NCBI GenBank assembly: GCA_965228415.1
Contig: OZ245814.1
Span: forward strand, 7,564,001 to 7,628,000
DNA: 64,000 nucleotides
Source of the DNA: Agaribacillus sp965228415
Lineage (GTDB): Bacteria; Bacteroidota; Bacteroidia; Cytophagales; Cyclobacteriaceae
Reading direction: 5' to 3'
Positions 54,501-63,494 of the stretch are shown one piece after another. Position numbers and translations under genes: made by a program. Within the stretch, counting starts at the first letter, position 1, and every line of letters starts with the position of its first letter. The notes under the pieces were generated by a model, which saw only the letters and a list, made by a program, of their open reading frames with translations, made no database searches and had not been told where the DNA came from.

Positions 54501-54905
54501 TTTGTCAACCAAACGGGCAGAAGCTACCTCAATAGTTTCTTTATGCCCGGTTCGCAGGTTAACCAGCCAACCATTGTCATGGATAGATGGCAGGCACCCG
54601 GTGATAACGCAGGCATTCAACGATTTGGCATATCCGGCGATGCAAAGACGGCCTATAGCAGTCTCAAGGGTAGCAACCTTAATTTAGTAGATGCGTCTTT
54701 CATTCGTTTAAGAAACCTAAGTTTGTCTTATGATTTACCTAAAGAATGGATCGCGAAGTTGAAGATGCAAAACATCCAGGTGAATATTCAGGGACAAAAT
54801 CTGCTGACGCTGACTGACTATTATGGTTTTGATCCGGAGATAGCCAATGCCAAAGTTCTTCCGCCGCTACGTATTGTCACAGGCGGTATTAAACTATCAT
54901 TTTAA
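51558..54905 (+). CDS. SusC/RagA-type TonB-dependent transducer with STN domain
   Basis: 1115 aa. Signal peptide about 1-37 (ISIVGLLLCTLFSPGGHAQ), STN domain about 42-118 (FQQVLKEIEGKTSFRFTYEN), CarboxypepD_reg-like domain about 142-215 (AAGGDPLVGANIMIKGTSNG), plug about 225-350 (NPIQTLPGRMTGV, RVRGQNSLKL, IESIEVLKNADAIAIYGSRG) and barrel ending GGIKLSF with the usual terminal Phe. A clear paralogue of the SusC at 16319. Signalling transporter upstream of FecR 50066; ligand unknown. Confidence 0.94.
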   Translation: MAIPLPKVPIVSYTSLFIRISIVGLLLCTLFSPGGHAQSQNIGDVTISCDLAGATFQQVLKEIEGKTSFRFTYENTVITYTEGRKINLNVADHSIAKILEFLTDETGVVFEQIGNGIAIKVPGPANEKIRPLKGAASIPARIVTGLVTAAGGDPLVGANIMIKGTSNGTISGEDGRFKLEAKGKDTLLISFMGYSVYETSVGNRGTINVILREDRTSLEEVVVNTDYWQAKDRENTWNISKVTAEEIEMQPVANPIQTLPGRMTGVYIQQASGVPGSGFKIRVRGQNSLKLLGNDPLYLVDGVPFYTRSISPRIMSKASGEINPLNSINPSDIESIEVLKNADAIAIYGSRGANGVVLITTKRGEQGKTKVDLDFSKGIGQVSSRMDLLNTSQYLEMRKEAIFNEGFNVHDLPEELKPLFPDLFAWDTTRYTDWQRKLIGGTAHITNARASISGGSAGTQFLFSGGYYKETLVYPGDFDYQRGSGHFHLNHKSSNNKFKWSLSTTFTTGKNVQPQLDLMSLAIELVPNAPAIYDQDGKLNWANGTWNNPFAQLQVRPEAVTNNLIANTGVSYTLFPGLEIKSNFGYTLLSMEESLIQPLSSMNPALGKTSGTANFANSRARTWIAEPLITYQKEVFNGDLKVSLGATFQETIRKGENSTATGFVSDALLSNPASASLSSIAGFDYSQYRYNAFFTQLKYDWRGKYLINLTGRGEASSRFGPNKQFAGFGAVGAAWIFSNENFIQKKLPFLSFGKLHASYGVTGNDQIGDYEYLDFYRETMLSYQGNPGLVPARLFNTDFGWETNKKLEVGIAFGLIADRILFKATRYSNRSSNQLIGIPLSLVTGFSEVQGNFLATVENRGWEFELNVANAWTEDFKWTTGVNITIPRNELIAFPNIEATSFYNDLEVGRSVFTIFGNVNTGLDPQSGVYTFEDINQDGNVNGRPTFPDDFRHIGEITQRYFGGIHNSISFKGLKLDFIFQFVNQTGRSYLNSFFMPGSQVNQPTIVMDRWQAPGDNAGIQRFGISGDAKTAYSSLKGSNLNLVDASFIRLRNLSLSYDLPKEWIAKLKMQNIQVNIQGQNLLTLTDYYGFDPEIANAKVLPPLRIVTGGIKLSF

Positions 54906-54916
54906 CAATCAGTATC

Positions 54917-56341
54917 ATGAAGGAAATAACCAACAAACCAGTGTTACGAATAAGCTTAATACGATGTCCTGTGATATTCAGATTTATTCCTTTTATGGTC
55001 TTGCTTTTTTCATGCCAGGAATTTGTTGACATTGATCCGCCAAGAACAGATCTTATTGGTGAAACGGTCTTTAGTAGTGATAATACGGCGATAGCGGCGG
55101 TCAATGGTATATATAGCGAAATGGTCGCGTTTAATGCCGGTTTGGCAAGCGGTGGCACCAGGTCTGTTACCTACTTTGCAGGATTGTCGGCAGATGAACT
55201 GACTTATTTTGGTAGCGATTCCGAGGCGCTGGATTTTTATATCAATTCACTGGAACCAGCCAATAACTCCAACACTATTGGATTGTGGGGCCAGGCCTAT
55301 AAAATTATTTTCAATGCCAACAGTGTTTTAGAAGGGCTGAAAAATTCTACACAGGTTTCTGAGGAATTATCACATCAATTGGAAGGAGAAGCTAAGTTTC
55401 TACGTGCCTTTTGTCATTTCTATTTAGTGAATTTATACGGGGATATTCCGGTGGCCACTACTACAGTTTACCAGGAGAATACGAAGGCGTCAAAAATGTC
55501 GGTTACCCAAGTGTACGAGCAAATTGTTGTTGATTTGAAAGATTCCAGAGCGCTTTTGGGAGAGGACTATCCCACTGTTGAGAAGGTTCGCCCTAACAAG
55601 GCGGTAGCCACGGCCATGCTATCCAGAGCTTACCTGTTTACCGGAGATTGGTCCAATGCGGAATTTGAAGCTTCTCAATTACTCGACGGTGACTACAGCC
55701 TTTCAACAGATCTTACCAACGTTTTTCTTGCTAATAGTGATGAAGCTATATGGCAGCTAAAGCCGGCAGGGTCATTTCAAAATACTAACGAAGGACTTGC
55801 GTTTATACTGATTACTCCTCCGCAATCATCGGTGGGCGGCGTTGCTTTATCCCCCAGGCTTTTAGGTGCCTTTGAAGCGGGTGACCAAAGACGGGTTAAC
55901 TGGATCAATAGTTTTGCCAATGAGTCAGCCACCTGGTACTATCCTTTTAAATACAAAGTACGATCACAGGAAGAGATAACCGAATATTCAATGGTGCTGC
56001 GACTGGCTGAACAATACCTGATCCGGGCCGAAGCCAGGGCTCAAATGGATAATATTAGCGGAGCGATTGCCGACCTCAACGTCATACGTAACCGGGCAGG
56101 ATTGCCTGACATAATTAATGGAGATAAAACATCTGTATTGAGAGATATCGAACAGGAAAGGCGGGTTGAACTATTTACTGAATGGGGTCATCGTTGGCTG
56201 GATCTAAAACGAACCGGACGAGCCGATGTGATTATGAGTGCTGTGAAGGCCGAATGGCAAGTTGAAGATGTTCTGTATCCTCTTCCTCAGAGTGAACTGG
56301 AGGTTAATCCTAACCTTTTACCTCAAAATCCAGGTTATTGA
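54917..56341 (+). CDS. SusD/RagB-type surface lipoprotein
   Basis: 474 aa, 11 bp after susC. Lipobox VLLFSC near residue 36, then QEFVDIDPPRTDLIGE. The SusD_RagB C-terminal part includes AEQYLIRAEARAQ, IEQERRVELFTEWGHRWLDLKRT and the closing NPGY, all shared with the SusD at 19649. It is followed by a convergent DUF6520-like gene rather than a thioredoxin. Confidence 0.93.
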   Translation: MKEITNKPVLRISLIRCPVIFRFIPFMVLLFSCQEFVDIDPPRTDLIGETVFSSDNTAIAAVNGIYSEMVAFNAGLASGGTRSVTYFAGLSADELTYFGSDSEALDFYINSLEPANNSNTIGLWGQAYKIIFNANSVLEGLKNSTQVSEELSHQLEGEAKFLRAFCHFYLVNLYGDIPVATTTVYQENTKASKMSVTQVYEQIVVDLKDSRALLGEDYPTVEKVRPNKAVATAMLSRAYLFTGDWSNAEFEASQLLDGDYSLSTDLTNVFLANSDEAIWQLKPAGSFQNTNEGLAFILITPPQSSVGGVALSPRLLGAFEAGDQRRVNWINSFANESATWYYPFKYKVRSQEEITEYSMVLRLAEQYLIRAEARAQMDNISGAIADLNVIRNRAGLPDIINGDKTSVLRDIEQERRVELFTEWGHRWLDLKRTGRADVIMSAVKAEWQVEDVLYPLPQSELEVNPNLLPQNPGY

Positions 56342-56476
56342 TTGGCCGAAAGATCAACTTTCGGTAAGTAAATATTAAAACCAAAACCCCGGGAAAAACC
56401 GCAAACTGGATATCCAGGGGTCCTGGATTGTAAAATCGTGGTATTTAGTAAATACTTTTACCACAATTTAAAGGGA

Positions 56477-56499
56477 ATAGCTGCTATCGAAACAGCTAT
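56477..56499 (-). terminator. Short hairpin after DUF6520-like gene 4
   Basis: ATAGCTG (56477-56483) pairs with CAGCTAT (56493-56499), between the converging susD and peptide genes. Weak, but placed like the hairpins after the other three peptide genes. Confidence 0.4.
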
Positions 56500-56515
56500 G
56501 AGAACTGCCTTAATC

Positions 56516-56815
56516 TTAAGGCCCGACCTGGTATATAGGTATTGCACATAAACCTCCAATATTTATGATCTCCCAAGCATCTTTTGTTTCAAGCCCCAAC
56601 GAAACCGTACATCGAAAGGTGGTATGTGGGGTGGTTGAACATTCCCATTCATATTCGTTTAAAGTACCCAATTGGCAGCCGCTGAGAAAATTACCGTATT
56701 TTGCTACGGCAGTTGCTTTGCTTGTAGCACGCTTGTATTTACTGTTGTGGGCATAAGAAGCACCAATAGCCAATACCAAGGCCGAACTTACTAAGACAAT
56801 TCTTAAATTTTTCAT
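56516..56815 (-). CDS. DUF6520-like secreted four-Cys peptide 4
   Basis: 99 aa. Signal peptide MKNLRIVLVSSALVLAIGAS, similar in pattern but not identical to the other three leaders. The mature part is longer and basic at first (HNSKYKRATSKATAVAKYG), then has four cysteines (GC, EC, RC, LC) and ends IPIYQVGP. It lacks the GVSYF block. It lies between a SusD and the 379-aa anchored protein, mirroring the locus at 23-25 kb. Confidence 0.65.
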   Translation of the reverse strand: MKNLRIVLVSSALVLAIGASYAHNSKYKRATSKATAVAKYGNFLSGCQLGTLNEYEWECSTTPHTTFRCTVSLGLETKDAWEIINIGGLCAIPIYQVGP

Positions 56816-56930
56816 AATAATAAATGGTTTAATTTAAATGGTTAGTGATTTAAGTTTTGTTTACATTCCTTTTACCTTTTCGATTATAAACCTTTTTTGA
56901 ATAATTAAGTTTTTGTGACTGCATTGGTAG

Positions 56931-58070
56931 TTATAATTGCTCATGGTATAGTTTCGACAGTTGGTGGTTGTCCCTGATATTGACAAGGTTTCCTTTTCTT
57001 AGTTCCGGGGGATTGTCAAGATATTTCGTATTAATCTGATAGACGAACAAAAAGCGATCGTATAACGCAAACAGCTTGTCGTCGAACACCTTGAATTTTC
57101 CAATTTTTACACCTTGTTGCTCAGGTAGGTAAAAGCTGAATTGATAGGTCCCTTCCTTCAGGTCATACAAGTCTATCACCGACGAGTGATCAAATATATC
57201 CGGAGGGTCATTTTTAGCCAACAGGTTGGCGTCAATAAACAACCAACGGCCGGTGACGCAGCTTTGGCGATTGACCGTTAATGGGGTTCCCATAATTTTT
57301 ACCGAGTTGCTTGATTTGACTTCTCCGACCTTGATTTGGGCCTGGCTGATGGGGTCTATGGTATTGCTTTTATATTTCACATTTAAGCTGCTATCCATAT
57401 AAATATATTGGTTACGGTAGTTATACAGGTAAACCAGGCCTGACAGCTCGCGGGAATAGTGCAGCATACCTTCGGTACAGAATATACCATCCACCTGTTT
57501 TTCCAGGATGGTATTGAACTGTTGCAAATAAGGTGGATAACTGGTTTGCCTGGCCAAGATATTTTCTTTGGAAGCGCCACTGATCATTGTCAAGGCAAAG
57601 GAGGACTGGCTAAGTGGAACAAAAGTTTCAAAATAGGCCTTGTCGTCCTTGAGCTTATCAGCTTCGAATTTATCTATAGTTCCCCTAAAAATCGCCGGAG
57701 CCGTACCATCTGTGCAATAGAAATAAGGGGAGTCCACGGTCACCATAAGTGATCGAAGTTTATATTTTTCTAATGCTTTAATTTTTAGTTGTACATGCTG
57801 TGTGTCGGTTAGTGTCTTATTGGTAACTAAAAGATGCAAGGGAGCCGTGAAATTGCCTAAAAACAAGTCATTGGCTGTTGCACCGGCGATATAATAGGAA
57901 TTGTATTGAAGATCGATTGAAGACAACAAAGTAATCGGCTGGGATGGATAAAAGCGTACAAAATCGTATTGTCGGATGGGCTTATCTGAAAACACATACA
58001 ATATAAAAATAACTGTCGTACTAAAAAAGAGCGATCCTGTAACCAGGATGAAGATTCTGTTTTTCATCAT
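56931..58070 (-). CDS. Membrane-anchored beta-rich protein of unknown function, copy 2
   Basis: 379 aa paralogue of 24115. N-terminal signal anchor (FILVTGSLFFSTTVIFILYV), no lipobox, then shared blocks DLQYNSYYIAGATANDLFLG, LEKQVDGIFCTEGMLHYS, YNYRNQYIYMDSSLNVKY and FDHSSVIDLYDLKEGTYQF. Repeating short beta motifs suggest a propeller. Function unknown. It lies upstream of the DUF6520-like gene on the same strand (115 bp apart), probably one transcript. Confidence 0.7.
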   Translation of the reverse strand: MMKNRIFILVTGSLFFSTTVIFILYVFSDKPIRQYDFVRFYPSQPITLLSSIDLQYNSYYIAGATANDLFLGNFTAPLHLLVTNKTLTDTQHVQLKIKALEKYKLRSLMVTVDSPYFYCTDGTAPAIFRGTIDKFEADKLKDDKAYFETFVPLSQSSFALTMISGASKENILARQTSYPPYLQQFNTILEKQVDGIFCTEGMLHYSRELSGLVYLYNYRNQYIYMDSSLNVKYKSNTIDPISQAQIKVGEVKSSNSVKIMGTPLTVNRQSCVTGRWLFIDANLLAKNDPPDIFDHSSVIDLYDLKEGTYQFSFYLPEQQGVKIGKFKVFDDKLFALYDRFLFVYQINTKYLDNPPELRKGNLVNIRDNHQLSKLYHEQL

Positions 58071-58549
58071 AGTGTGTTATCTATTGAAAAAAACCTTAAA
58101 ATACGATATATGAAAGCTGGCTCACTACATCTTGTAGTGGATTTAATGATAGTTGAATAGTCATTCTCTTATTTATCCCTATGTTCGTATATTAATATTC
58201 TCTCCCTAAGGTTTTTACCAAATCTTACTCCAAATACCTATTGATTGGCTTTAGCCATTTCAAAAGGCCGATACAGCGGAGTTTGGACTTTAGCTGACGT
58301 TGAATAAATAGCAGAAACTTGTAGCGCGATCGCTTTAGATTCTCGCTTTTGATTTCTTGGCACTCACTCACCTTGTCAGGGTTTCTGAAACAACAGAACC
58401 CTTTGCCCCCGGCTTACGCCAAACTAACAAAAGCTGACATAAAGGTTGGGCAAAGGCTCATTAAGTGCATGAAATATCTTAATTTGAGTTTATATTATTT
58501 TTAAGGTAGCGCTTGCAAAAGTAATTGTCAAGCCGCGGGGAGCAGAATT

Positions 58550-58692
58550 CGTAGGTTTTACATAAAATAGGGTAGACTTTACATCAAAAAAGGGTAGCAA
58601 ATACATTAAAATTAGTGGGATCTGCGTGAAAAAAGGTAGAAATTACACAAAAAAAAGGTAGAAATTACACTTTGGCTTGGTAGGAATTACAT
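58550..58692 (+). repeat. Iteron-like array, GGTAGAAATTACAC, 22-bp period
   Basis: Six recognisable units with consensus GGTAGnnnTTACAy start at 58550, 58571, 58593, 58635, 58657 and 58679. The steps are 21, 22, 42, 22 and 22 bp, with a degenerate unit at about 58615 filling the double step. Spacing of two helical turns suggests cooperative protein binding. Multiple terminal repeats of this style are known at the ends of IS21-family elements; no istA/istB is present. Confidence 0.6.
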
Positions 58693-58909
58693 GGGGAAAA
58701 TAGCAAAAATTAAGTGTATTATGGTTGATAATCAACAGCTTAAATTAATGTTTAATGAATCAGCCAATCTCTCCTGTAAAGGGGAAGAAAGGCAGTCTTG
58801 ACAACTGCTGACGGTGTAGTGATGAGGACTTGCTTGGTGACTACCAGGCACTGATAAGCTACTCCTTTCGGGAGCTTGCCACCGCTGTGATAAAAAAGGC
58901 GAACTATCC

Positions 58910-58928
58910 ACAGGTCAAATTGACCTGT
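58910..58928. promoter_or_regulatory. Perfect 19-bp palindrome
   Basis: ACAGGTCAA-A-TTGACCTGT, 9-bp arms around one base. It resembles a dimeric repressor operator but lies 170 bp before the nearest start codon (59098). Confidence 0.4.
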
Positions 58929-59097
58929 CGGTGTGTGCCCTGAAAATCCGGGTCAATGGTTTATTTGTTCTATACTATTGGATTGTTAGAACAATATGAA
59001 ATATTTTAAACAATTTCTTGCAAAAATAAGATTTTAGCCAGGGGCAGGCCTGGAAAATATTGATTTTACGATGTGTGGGTATTAGCTTTACAAATTA

Positions 59098-59640
59098 ATG
59101 GTTGAAAACGGAAAGGGAGATTCTTTGTTCTTTACCGGCAAACAACTGAAAATGAGTAAATTGAAAGAAATATTGATACTGATACCAATCGTGCTGTTGA
59201 CGCTGATGATCAGTATTATTGTTCTTCCTTTTGCTTTGATCCTGGCAGTACCGGGTTGGTTAGAAAACAGGCGGTTTGATAGAGAATACCGGCAATATTT
59301 AAGGACAATTGATGGGAAGAATTTTTTCTGTTACAATAACCGGAAAAAAGGATTTGATTATATTCAGACCCAAATTTTACCAGGACTTCCCAGGGAAGTC
59401 GAGCCGCTGTTTTTAAACGGAAAAAGCATTGAATCCAATTATGAGTCCCGGTTTATGTCCAAGGCTTTCTATAGTTTTCAACATTATTCCCGGTTTCCAC
59501 AATTATTGAAGATAAGGAGCGGAAAGGCTGTTGATTGTTCGCTGAATACCGAATTATTTAGTTGTTTAAATCATGGCAAGGATAAAGAATTGATCTTTCA
59601 CAAGATGGAGGACTTTTTTGAGTTAGGGAACAAATTGTGA
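59098..59640 (+). CDS. Hypothetical protein with N-terminal membrane helix
   Basis: 180 aa. A long hydrophobic helix at about 24-52 (EILILIPIVLLTLMISIIVLPFALILA), then a charged soluble domain (NRRFDREYRQYLRTIDGKNFFCYNNRKKG). ATG 59152 would start just before the helix and is a plausible alternative. The family was not recognised. The soluble part is probably cytoplasmic or periplasmic with no catalytic motif visible. Confidence 0.6.
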   Translation: MVENGKGDSLFFTGKQLKMSKLKEILILIPIVLLTLMISIIVLPFALILAVPGWLENRRFDREYRQYLRTIDGKNFFCYNNRKKGFDYIQTQILPGLPREVEPLFLNGKSIESNYESRFMSKAFYSFQHYSRFPQLLKIRSGKAVDCSLNTELFSCLNHGKDKELIFHKMEDFFELGNKL

Positions 59641-59792
59641 TTCGAGCCGGGAATTACCCTGCTTTAATGAATGCAAACGATATTTGTACAATCAAGGTGA
59701 ATGTTCCCGGGGAAATAGGGGCGTTGGCCTGTAATAGTGATTTTGGATTCGCCCGCGAACAGTTCTATTTTTTTTGTATTGGTTGATCAGTT

Positions 59793-60293
59793 TTATAACC
59801 ATCGCCGGACCTTGCTTTTATATTTAAGATATTCCAGGCCAAAAACATCGGCTAGATTTTTTTCCTCCTGTATAATGTAAAACCGGTCTAAAATTACCAG
59901 GTACAGTACAGGAAATAACATATTTATAAACATGCCGGTTAGCAGTGCAACACCAAATAATGCCATAACAATGCCCAGATACATGGGATTTCGCGTGTAT
60001 TGAAATATACCTTTTGTATGCAACTTTTCAGGCGTCGCGAAAGGAGGCATAGGTGTTTGGGTTCGCTTGAACATCTTTTTGGTACTTATCGCCATGTAGG
60101 AACCGGCGATGAGAAAAAGGAGTCCTGACAGGTTATAGGGGAAATGGATCATTTTTTTCTGTGCGAATACAAAAATGAGAAGCATCAGTCCGATAAACGT
60201 TTTATACAGTTGAGGGGGTGTTATCTTGTAGTTATAAATCATTTTCTTTGGGTGGTTGAAGTAATCGAAAAGGGCCTGGCGAAACTTTGCCAC
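59793..60293 (-). CDS. Isoprenylcysteine carboxyl methyltransferase-like membrane protein
   Basis: 166 aa with four hydrophobic segments. The signature lies in the second half: KGIFQYTRNPMYLGIVMALFG, then a gap and QEEKNLADVFGLEYLKYKSKVRRWL. This is the ICMT/phospholipid-methyltransferase fold, with an SAM-binding region around the His/Arg-Asn-Pro-Met-Tyr motif. Substrate unknown in bacteria. It is transcribed away from the Crp/Fnr gene's downstream end; the two are 162 bp apart on the same strand. Confidence 0.85.
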   Translation of the reverse strand: MAKFRQALFDYFNHPKKMIYNYKITPPQLYKTFIGLMLLIFVFAQKKMIHFPYNLSGLLFLIAGSYMAISTKKMFKRTQTPMPPFATPEKLHTKGIFQYTRNPMYLGIVMALFGVALLTGMFINMLFPVLYLVILDRFYIIQEEKNLADVFGLEYLKYKSKVRRWL

Positions 60294-60454
60294 ATATAGG
60301 TGGTAATAATGATCATCGTAACAATGATGACATCCTCAGTTACAAGATGTTTGAATAGGTATCGATGATGATTTTTATAATGTTCCATGATCTTAAAATT
60401 TTATGGAACAAATTTCAATGCAATGAAAAAAGTAAATCTTGGTTTATACCAACA

Positions 60455-61033
60455 TTATATTTTAATGGAGTTAATGAGCTTGGAAAAATTCGTGGGATCA
60501 ATTTTAAGGTAATTGGCTATATCTTTTTGAGGTATCAGGTTTATTAGCTGCGGACTATTTTTTAAAAGATTCTTAAAACGTTCTTCCATAGGATAAGCCA
60601 GCAACCGGTGATAACGATTGACAAGTCCTCCCAATGTATTAATGAGCTTTTTTCTGAGCATGGTCTCAAATACAGGATGCTTTTCTATGAACGAAAAAAA
60701 ATCAGTATGTGAGATCCTTAAAAACTCACTATCGCTGACACATTGCCAGCAATAATTAGATGGTTTTTGGGTAAGAAAAGATTCCGGAATGCAGGTAAAG
60801 GTATAAGGGTGTGAAAATGCAATAATGTACTCGTTGCCATCGGTGATGTAATAGGCCTTTTGTACCCCCTTGACAATGAAATACAGGTATTTGTCGGTAC
60901 TGTTGATGCTGGTAACAATTTCCTTTTTTTTGGCGGATTTTAAATGCCATAATTCCAGGAAGGGTTCCATCAATTCATCGGGGATCGGATGAATTTTATT
61001 AATATATGTTTTTAATGCTTCTTTCAAAGGCAA
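60455..61033 (-). CDS. Crp/Fnr-family transcription regulator
   Basis: 192 aa. The cyclic-nucleotide-binding fold spans about 15-125 (KKKEIVTSINSTDKYLYFIVKGVQKAYY, then GNEYIIAFSHPYTFTCIPESFL). The C-terminus is a short HTH (PQKDIANYLKIDPTNFSKLI). Typical of the short Bacteroidota Crp group, which often lack cAMP-contacting residues. It has a 162-bp gap to the methyltransferase downstream, a likely target or operon partner. Confidence 0.87.
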   Translation of the reverse strand: MPLKEALKTYINKIHPIPDELMEPFLELWHLKSAKKKEIVTSINSTDKYLYFIVKGVQKAYYITDGNEYIIAFSHPYTFTCIPESFLTQKPSNYCWQCVSDSEFLRISHTDFFSFIEKHPVFETMLRKKLINTLGGLVNRYHRLLAYPMEERFKNLLKNSPQLINLIPQKDIANYLKIDPTNFSKLINSIKI

Positions 61034-61237
61034 GGTGTTTTCAGATAATGTTACTCCTGGCTTAACAGGGAAAAGTGGTTAAATGTAACGGTTAATAACA
61101 ATAAATTAAAATAAGAAATCAGCCATTCAGTTGAACCCGATGGTCTGGTAAAACCCGGTGGCCGGAAAATTTTTTATTAAACATGCTAATTTAATTAGTT
61201 TTTTGCTAAATTCGTTAGTAAATACTATACGCTGACC

Positions 61238-61615
61238 GTGAGAACATTTGAAAGCCTGTTAAAAGGGGGATATGTGCCCAGGAACTTCACCTGGCTGTAT
61301 CGCAAGAATGAAGAAGCCCCCTATTTGCAATTTTGCCGGTATAATTACGCTGATGCCGGAAAGAAAACCATGATATTTAAACCCTACAATAGAAAATTCA
61401 CCCCCGGGTTGCTTTACATTCACCCATATTTTCCTGATCATCCGGTAGTTGCGGTTCAAATAGTAAAGCCGTTTCCATTTGCCAGGGCCGGAACGGTTTA
61501 CCATCTGGAGATGGGTGTTTTATCCCTGGGTAAAAATTTGAAATTCACGGAATCGGATATTTATTTATATCCTACTTTTTTTAAACCGGTTTATCAACAC
61601 TATGGGATCACTTAA
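61238..61615 (+). CDS. Hypothetical protein, 125 aa
   Basis: GTG start at 61238. Soluble, rich in aromatic residues and prolines (FTWLYRKNEEAPYLQFCRYN, GLLYIHPYFPDHPVVAVQIV). No signal peptide, membrane helix or known motif was seen. It has ordinary composition and a clean frame, so is probably real. Confidence 0.5.
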   Translation: MRTFESLLKGGYVPRNFTWLYRKNEEAPYLQFCRYNYADAGKKTMIFKPYNRKFTPGLLYIHPYFPDHPVVAVQIVKPFPFARAGTVYHLEMGVLSLGKNLKFTESDIYLYPTFFKPVYQHYGIT

Positions 61616-61783
61616 ACGGTATTTTTTATGGCTTTTAGCCGTATCTGATCGCCACATCTATGGCACAGGCACCCGCAATTTCCTCATGCAAAGAACTACT
61701 GGTCTTTCCGGCTTCCTTGCCCATAAAAAGAAACATGATGACAGTAAATAATAGTTTCAGCAATGGTTATTCCGGGTTTTACA

Positions 61784-63331
61784 TTACCTGCGATATTCAT
61801 CTTTTAACGCCTTAATTCTTGCGCGATAATAGTTTTTGGCCGTTTCATTAGGCATTGAACACAGGTAGATCCTGGTGCCATCTTCTCTAAAATGAGGATT
61901 ATCGATGGTAGCTTTTAAGGTTACCTTCTCAAAAAAAGTGGGTAAAAGACTGTCGGGATTGATTTGGTTACCCAGATCGGAGTGTACCCAGATCATGTGA
62001 TCTTTGGACAGGCTATCCGGTGCCCAGAAAACAAAACTCCCGTTAAATGAAATAGGTTGTGGCACCCCTGCCGGTTTCCCATAAAACATGATGGCGCCGG
62101 CCTGTCCATAGTGATAACAGAATATATCACATTGATCGCTTTTTTCTTTGTCCAGGCTGAGGTATAGGTCCGTAACTTTTTCTCCGATTTCTTGCCAGCC
62201 AGTCATATCCGCCATGTCCTGGGGGATATCGTGATAGCTGCCATCTTCCCATCTGTATGCTTCCTTGCTTTCTACTTTCTCAGCTTTAACGATCGGTATG
62301 CCATCAAAGGAAAGGGAGAAATAGAAGGACATGAACATGGAAATTATCAATCCTGCCAATGCGTATCCGGCATATTTCCTGATATACTTTTCCGCAAAGT
62401 AAGCGCCAAATGCAAACAGCACTGGATAGATGCCTAAAGTATAATAGGATTTGCCGCTACCTGCCATTAACAATATTATTATCATGATGTATAACAGTCC
62501 AAACAACCTGTATTGTTTTTCTCTTTTATAAAATAACAATACCACTAATGCACCTGCCCATAATAACAGGGCCTGGATATTCATAAGTAACTGATCTACT
62601 ATAAAATCTGACAATCGCACGTGTACAAGTTGTCGTTGCCGTAGTTCTGACATGTGTTGCAATACCGGCCAGTTGTTTTGATATTGCCAGATAAGATTGG
62701 GCAAAACAATGATAAATCCGATGGCTATGGCCGCTGCGAAATACTTACTGGCATACAAATAGCGATGTTTTGAAATCAGCAATGAGATAGCGAAGGCGGT
62801 ATAGAAAAAGACAATGGAATACTTATTTAAAAAGGCCAGGCCAAACACAACACCAATCCACAACCAGATTTTAGGGTCCTTTCGATTTATCATGATCAAA
62901 ATAAGATAGCCGGAAAGCAGCCAGTAAAAATGGTTAAATGAAACCGGTTGAAAAAGCGCATTGCTATGCATGAAGGCCGGTGACAATATATAAGCCAGGC
63001 AGGCCAGCGTAATAGCCATTTTTTTCCCGCCAAGCGCTTTGACCGCCATGCCCGTCAGGCCTACGTTGACAGCGCCTATCAGGGCCGGAAAAAACCTGAG
63101 ACCAAAGGTGGTATTTCCAAAAATTAAGGTAGCCAGCTTACCAACAGCCGCTATGGATGGCGGAACGGCGATATACCCCCAGGCCAGGTGGGCGCTTTGG
63201 GCATAGTAGAGATAGGCATCCCGGTGTAATTCAAAATTGGAAAAGGTAAAAAAGTGAATCAATAGCTTCGCTAATGAGTAGAATAGGATTAATAACCATT
63301 CCGGGGAGAAGGAAAGTATAGGTTTTCTCAA
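61784..63331 (-). CDS. GT39-family (PMT/ArnT-like) glycosyltransferase
   Basis: 515 aa. About nine to ten transmembrane helices in residues 12-335. The first periplasmic loop carries the acidic/basic motif FELHRDAYLYYAQ typical of PMT_2 lipid-linked sugar transferases. A soluble periplasmic domain follows (about 345-515). It uses polyprenyl-phosphate sugars to modify lipids or proteins; the acceptor is not inferable. The gene stands alone between unrelated genes. Confidence 0.85.
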   Translation of the reverse strand: MRKPILSFSPEWLLILFYSLAKLLIHFFTFSNFELHRDAYLYYAQSAHLAWGYIAVPPSIAAVGKLATLIFGNTTFGLRFFPALIGAVNVGLTGMAVKALGGKKMAITLACLAYILSPAFMHSNALFQPVSFNHFYWLLSGYLILIMINRKDPKIWLWIGVVFGLAFLNKYSIVFFYTAFAISLLISKHRYLYASKYFAAAIAIGFIIVLPNLIWQYQNNWPVLQHMSELRQRQLVHVRLSDFIVDQLLMNIQALLLWAGALVVLLFYKREKQYRLFGLLYIMIIILLMAGSGKSYYTLGIYPVLFAFGAYFAEKYIRKYAGYALAGLIISMFMSFYFSLSFDGIPIVKAEKVESKEAYRWEDGSYHDIPQDMADMTGWQEIGEKVTDLYLSLDKEKSDQCDIFCYHYGQAGAIMFYGKPAGVPQPISFNGSFVFWAPDSLSKDHMIWVHSDLGNQINPDSLLPTFFEKVTLKATIDNPHFREDGTRIYLCSMPNETAKNYYRARIKALKDEYRR

Positions 63332-63494
63332 TTTCTTTGCGTTAAGGGTGAAATTTTGAATCTAAATTTACCCTTTTTTACGAAAGAATCCGGCATTACC
63401 GCTTACCATACCTGTGGTTGTTATGTAAACAACCAGTTATCTGATTGCCAATACATACCTGTCCAAAAACCTTTGATGGTGATTGTTTTTTCCT

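Larger units (their letters stand above)
58071..59097. other. 1-kb gene-free region with unusual repeat structure
   Basis: No gene was recognised. It contains the 22-bp-period array (58550-58692), a perfect 19-bp palindrome (58910-58928) and between them a GC-richer, structured-looking stretch (about 58780-58900). It may be the remnant of a mobile element end or a non-coding RNA locus. Confidence 0.45.
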
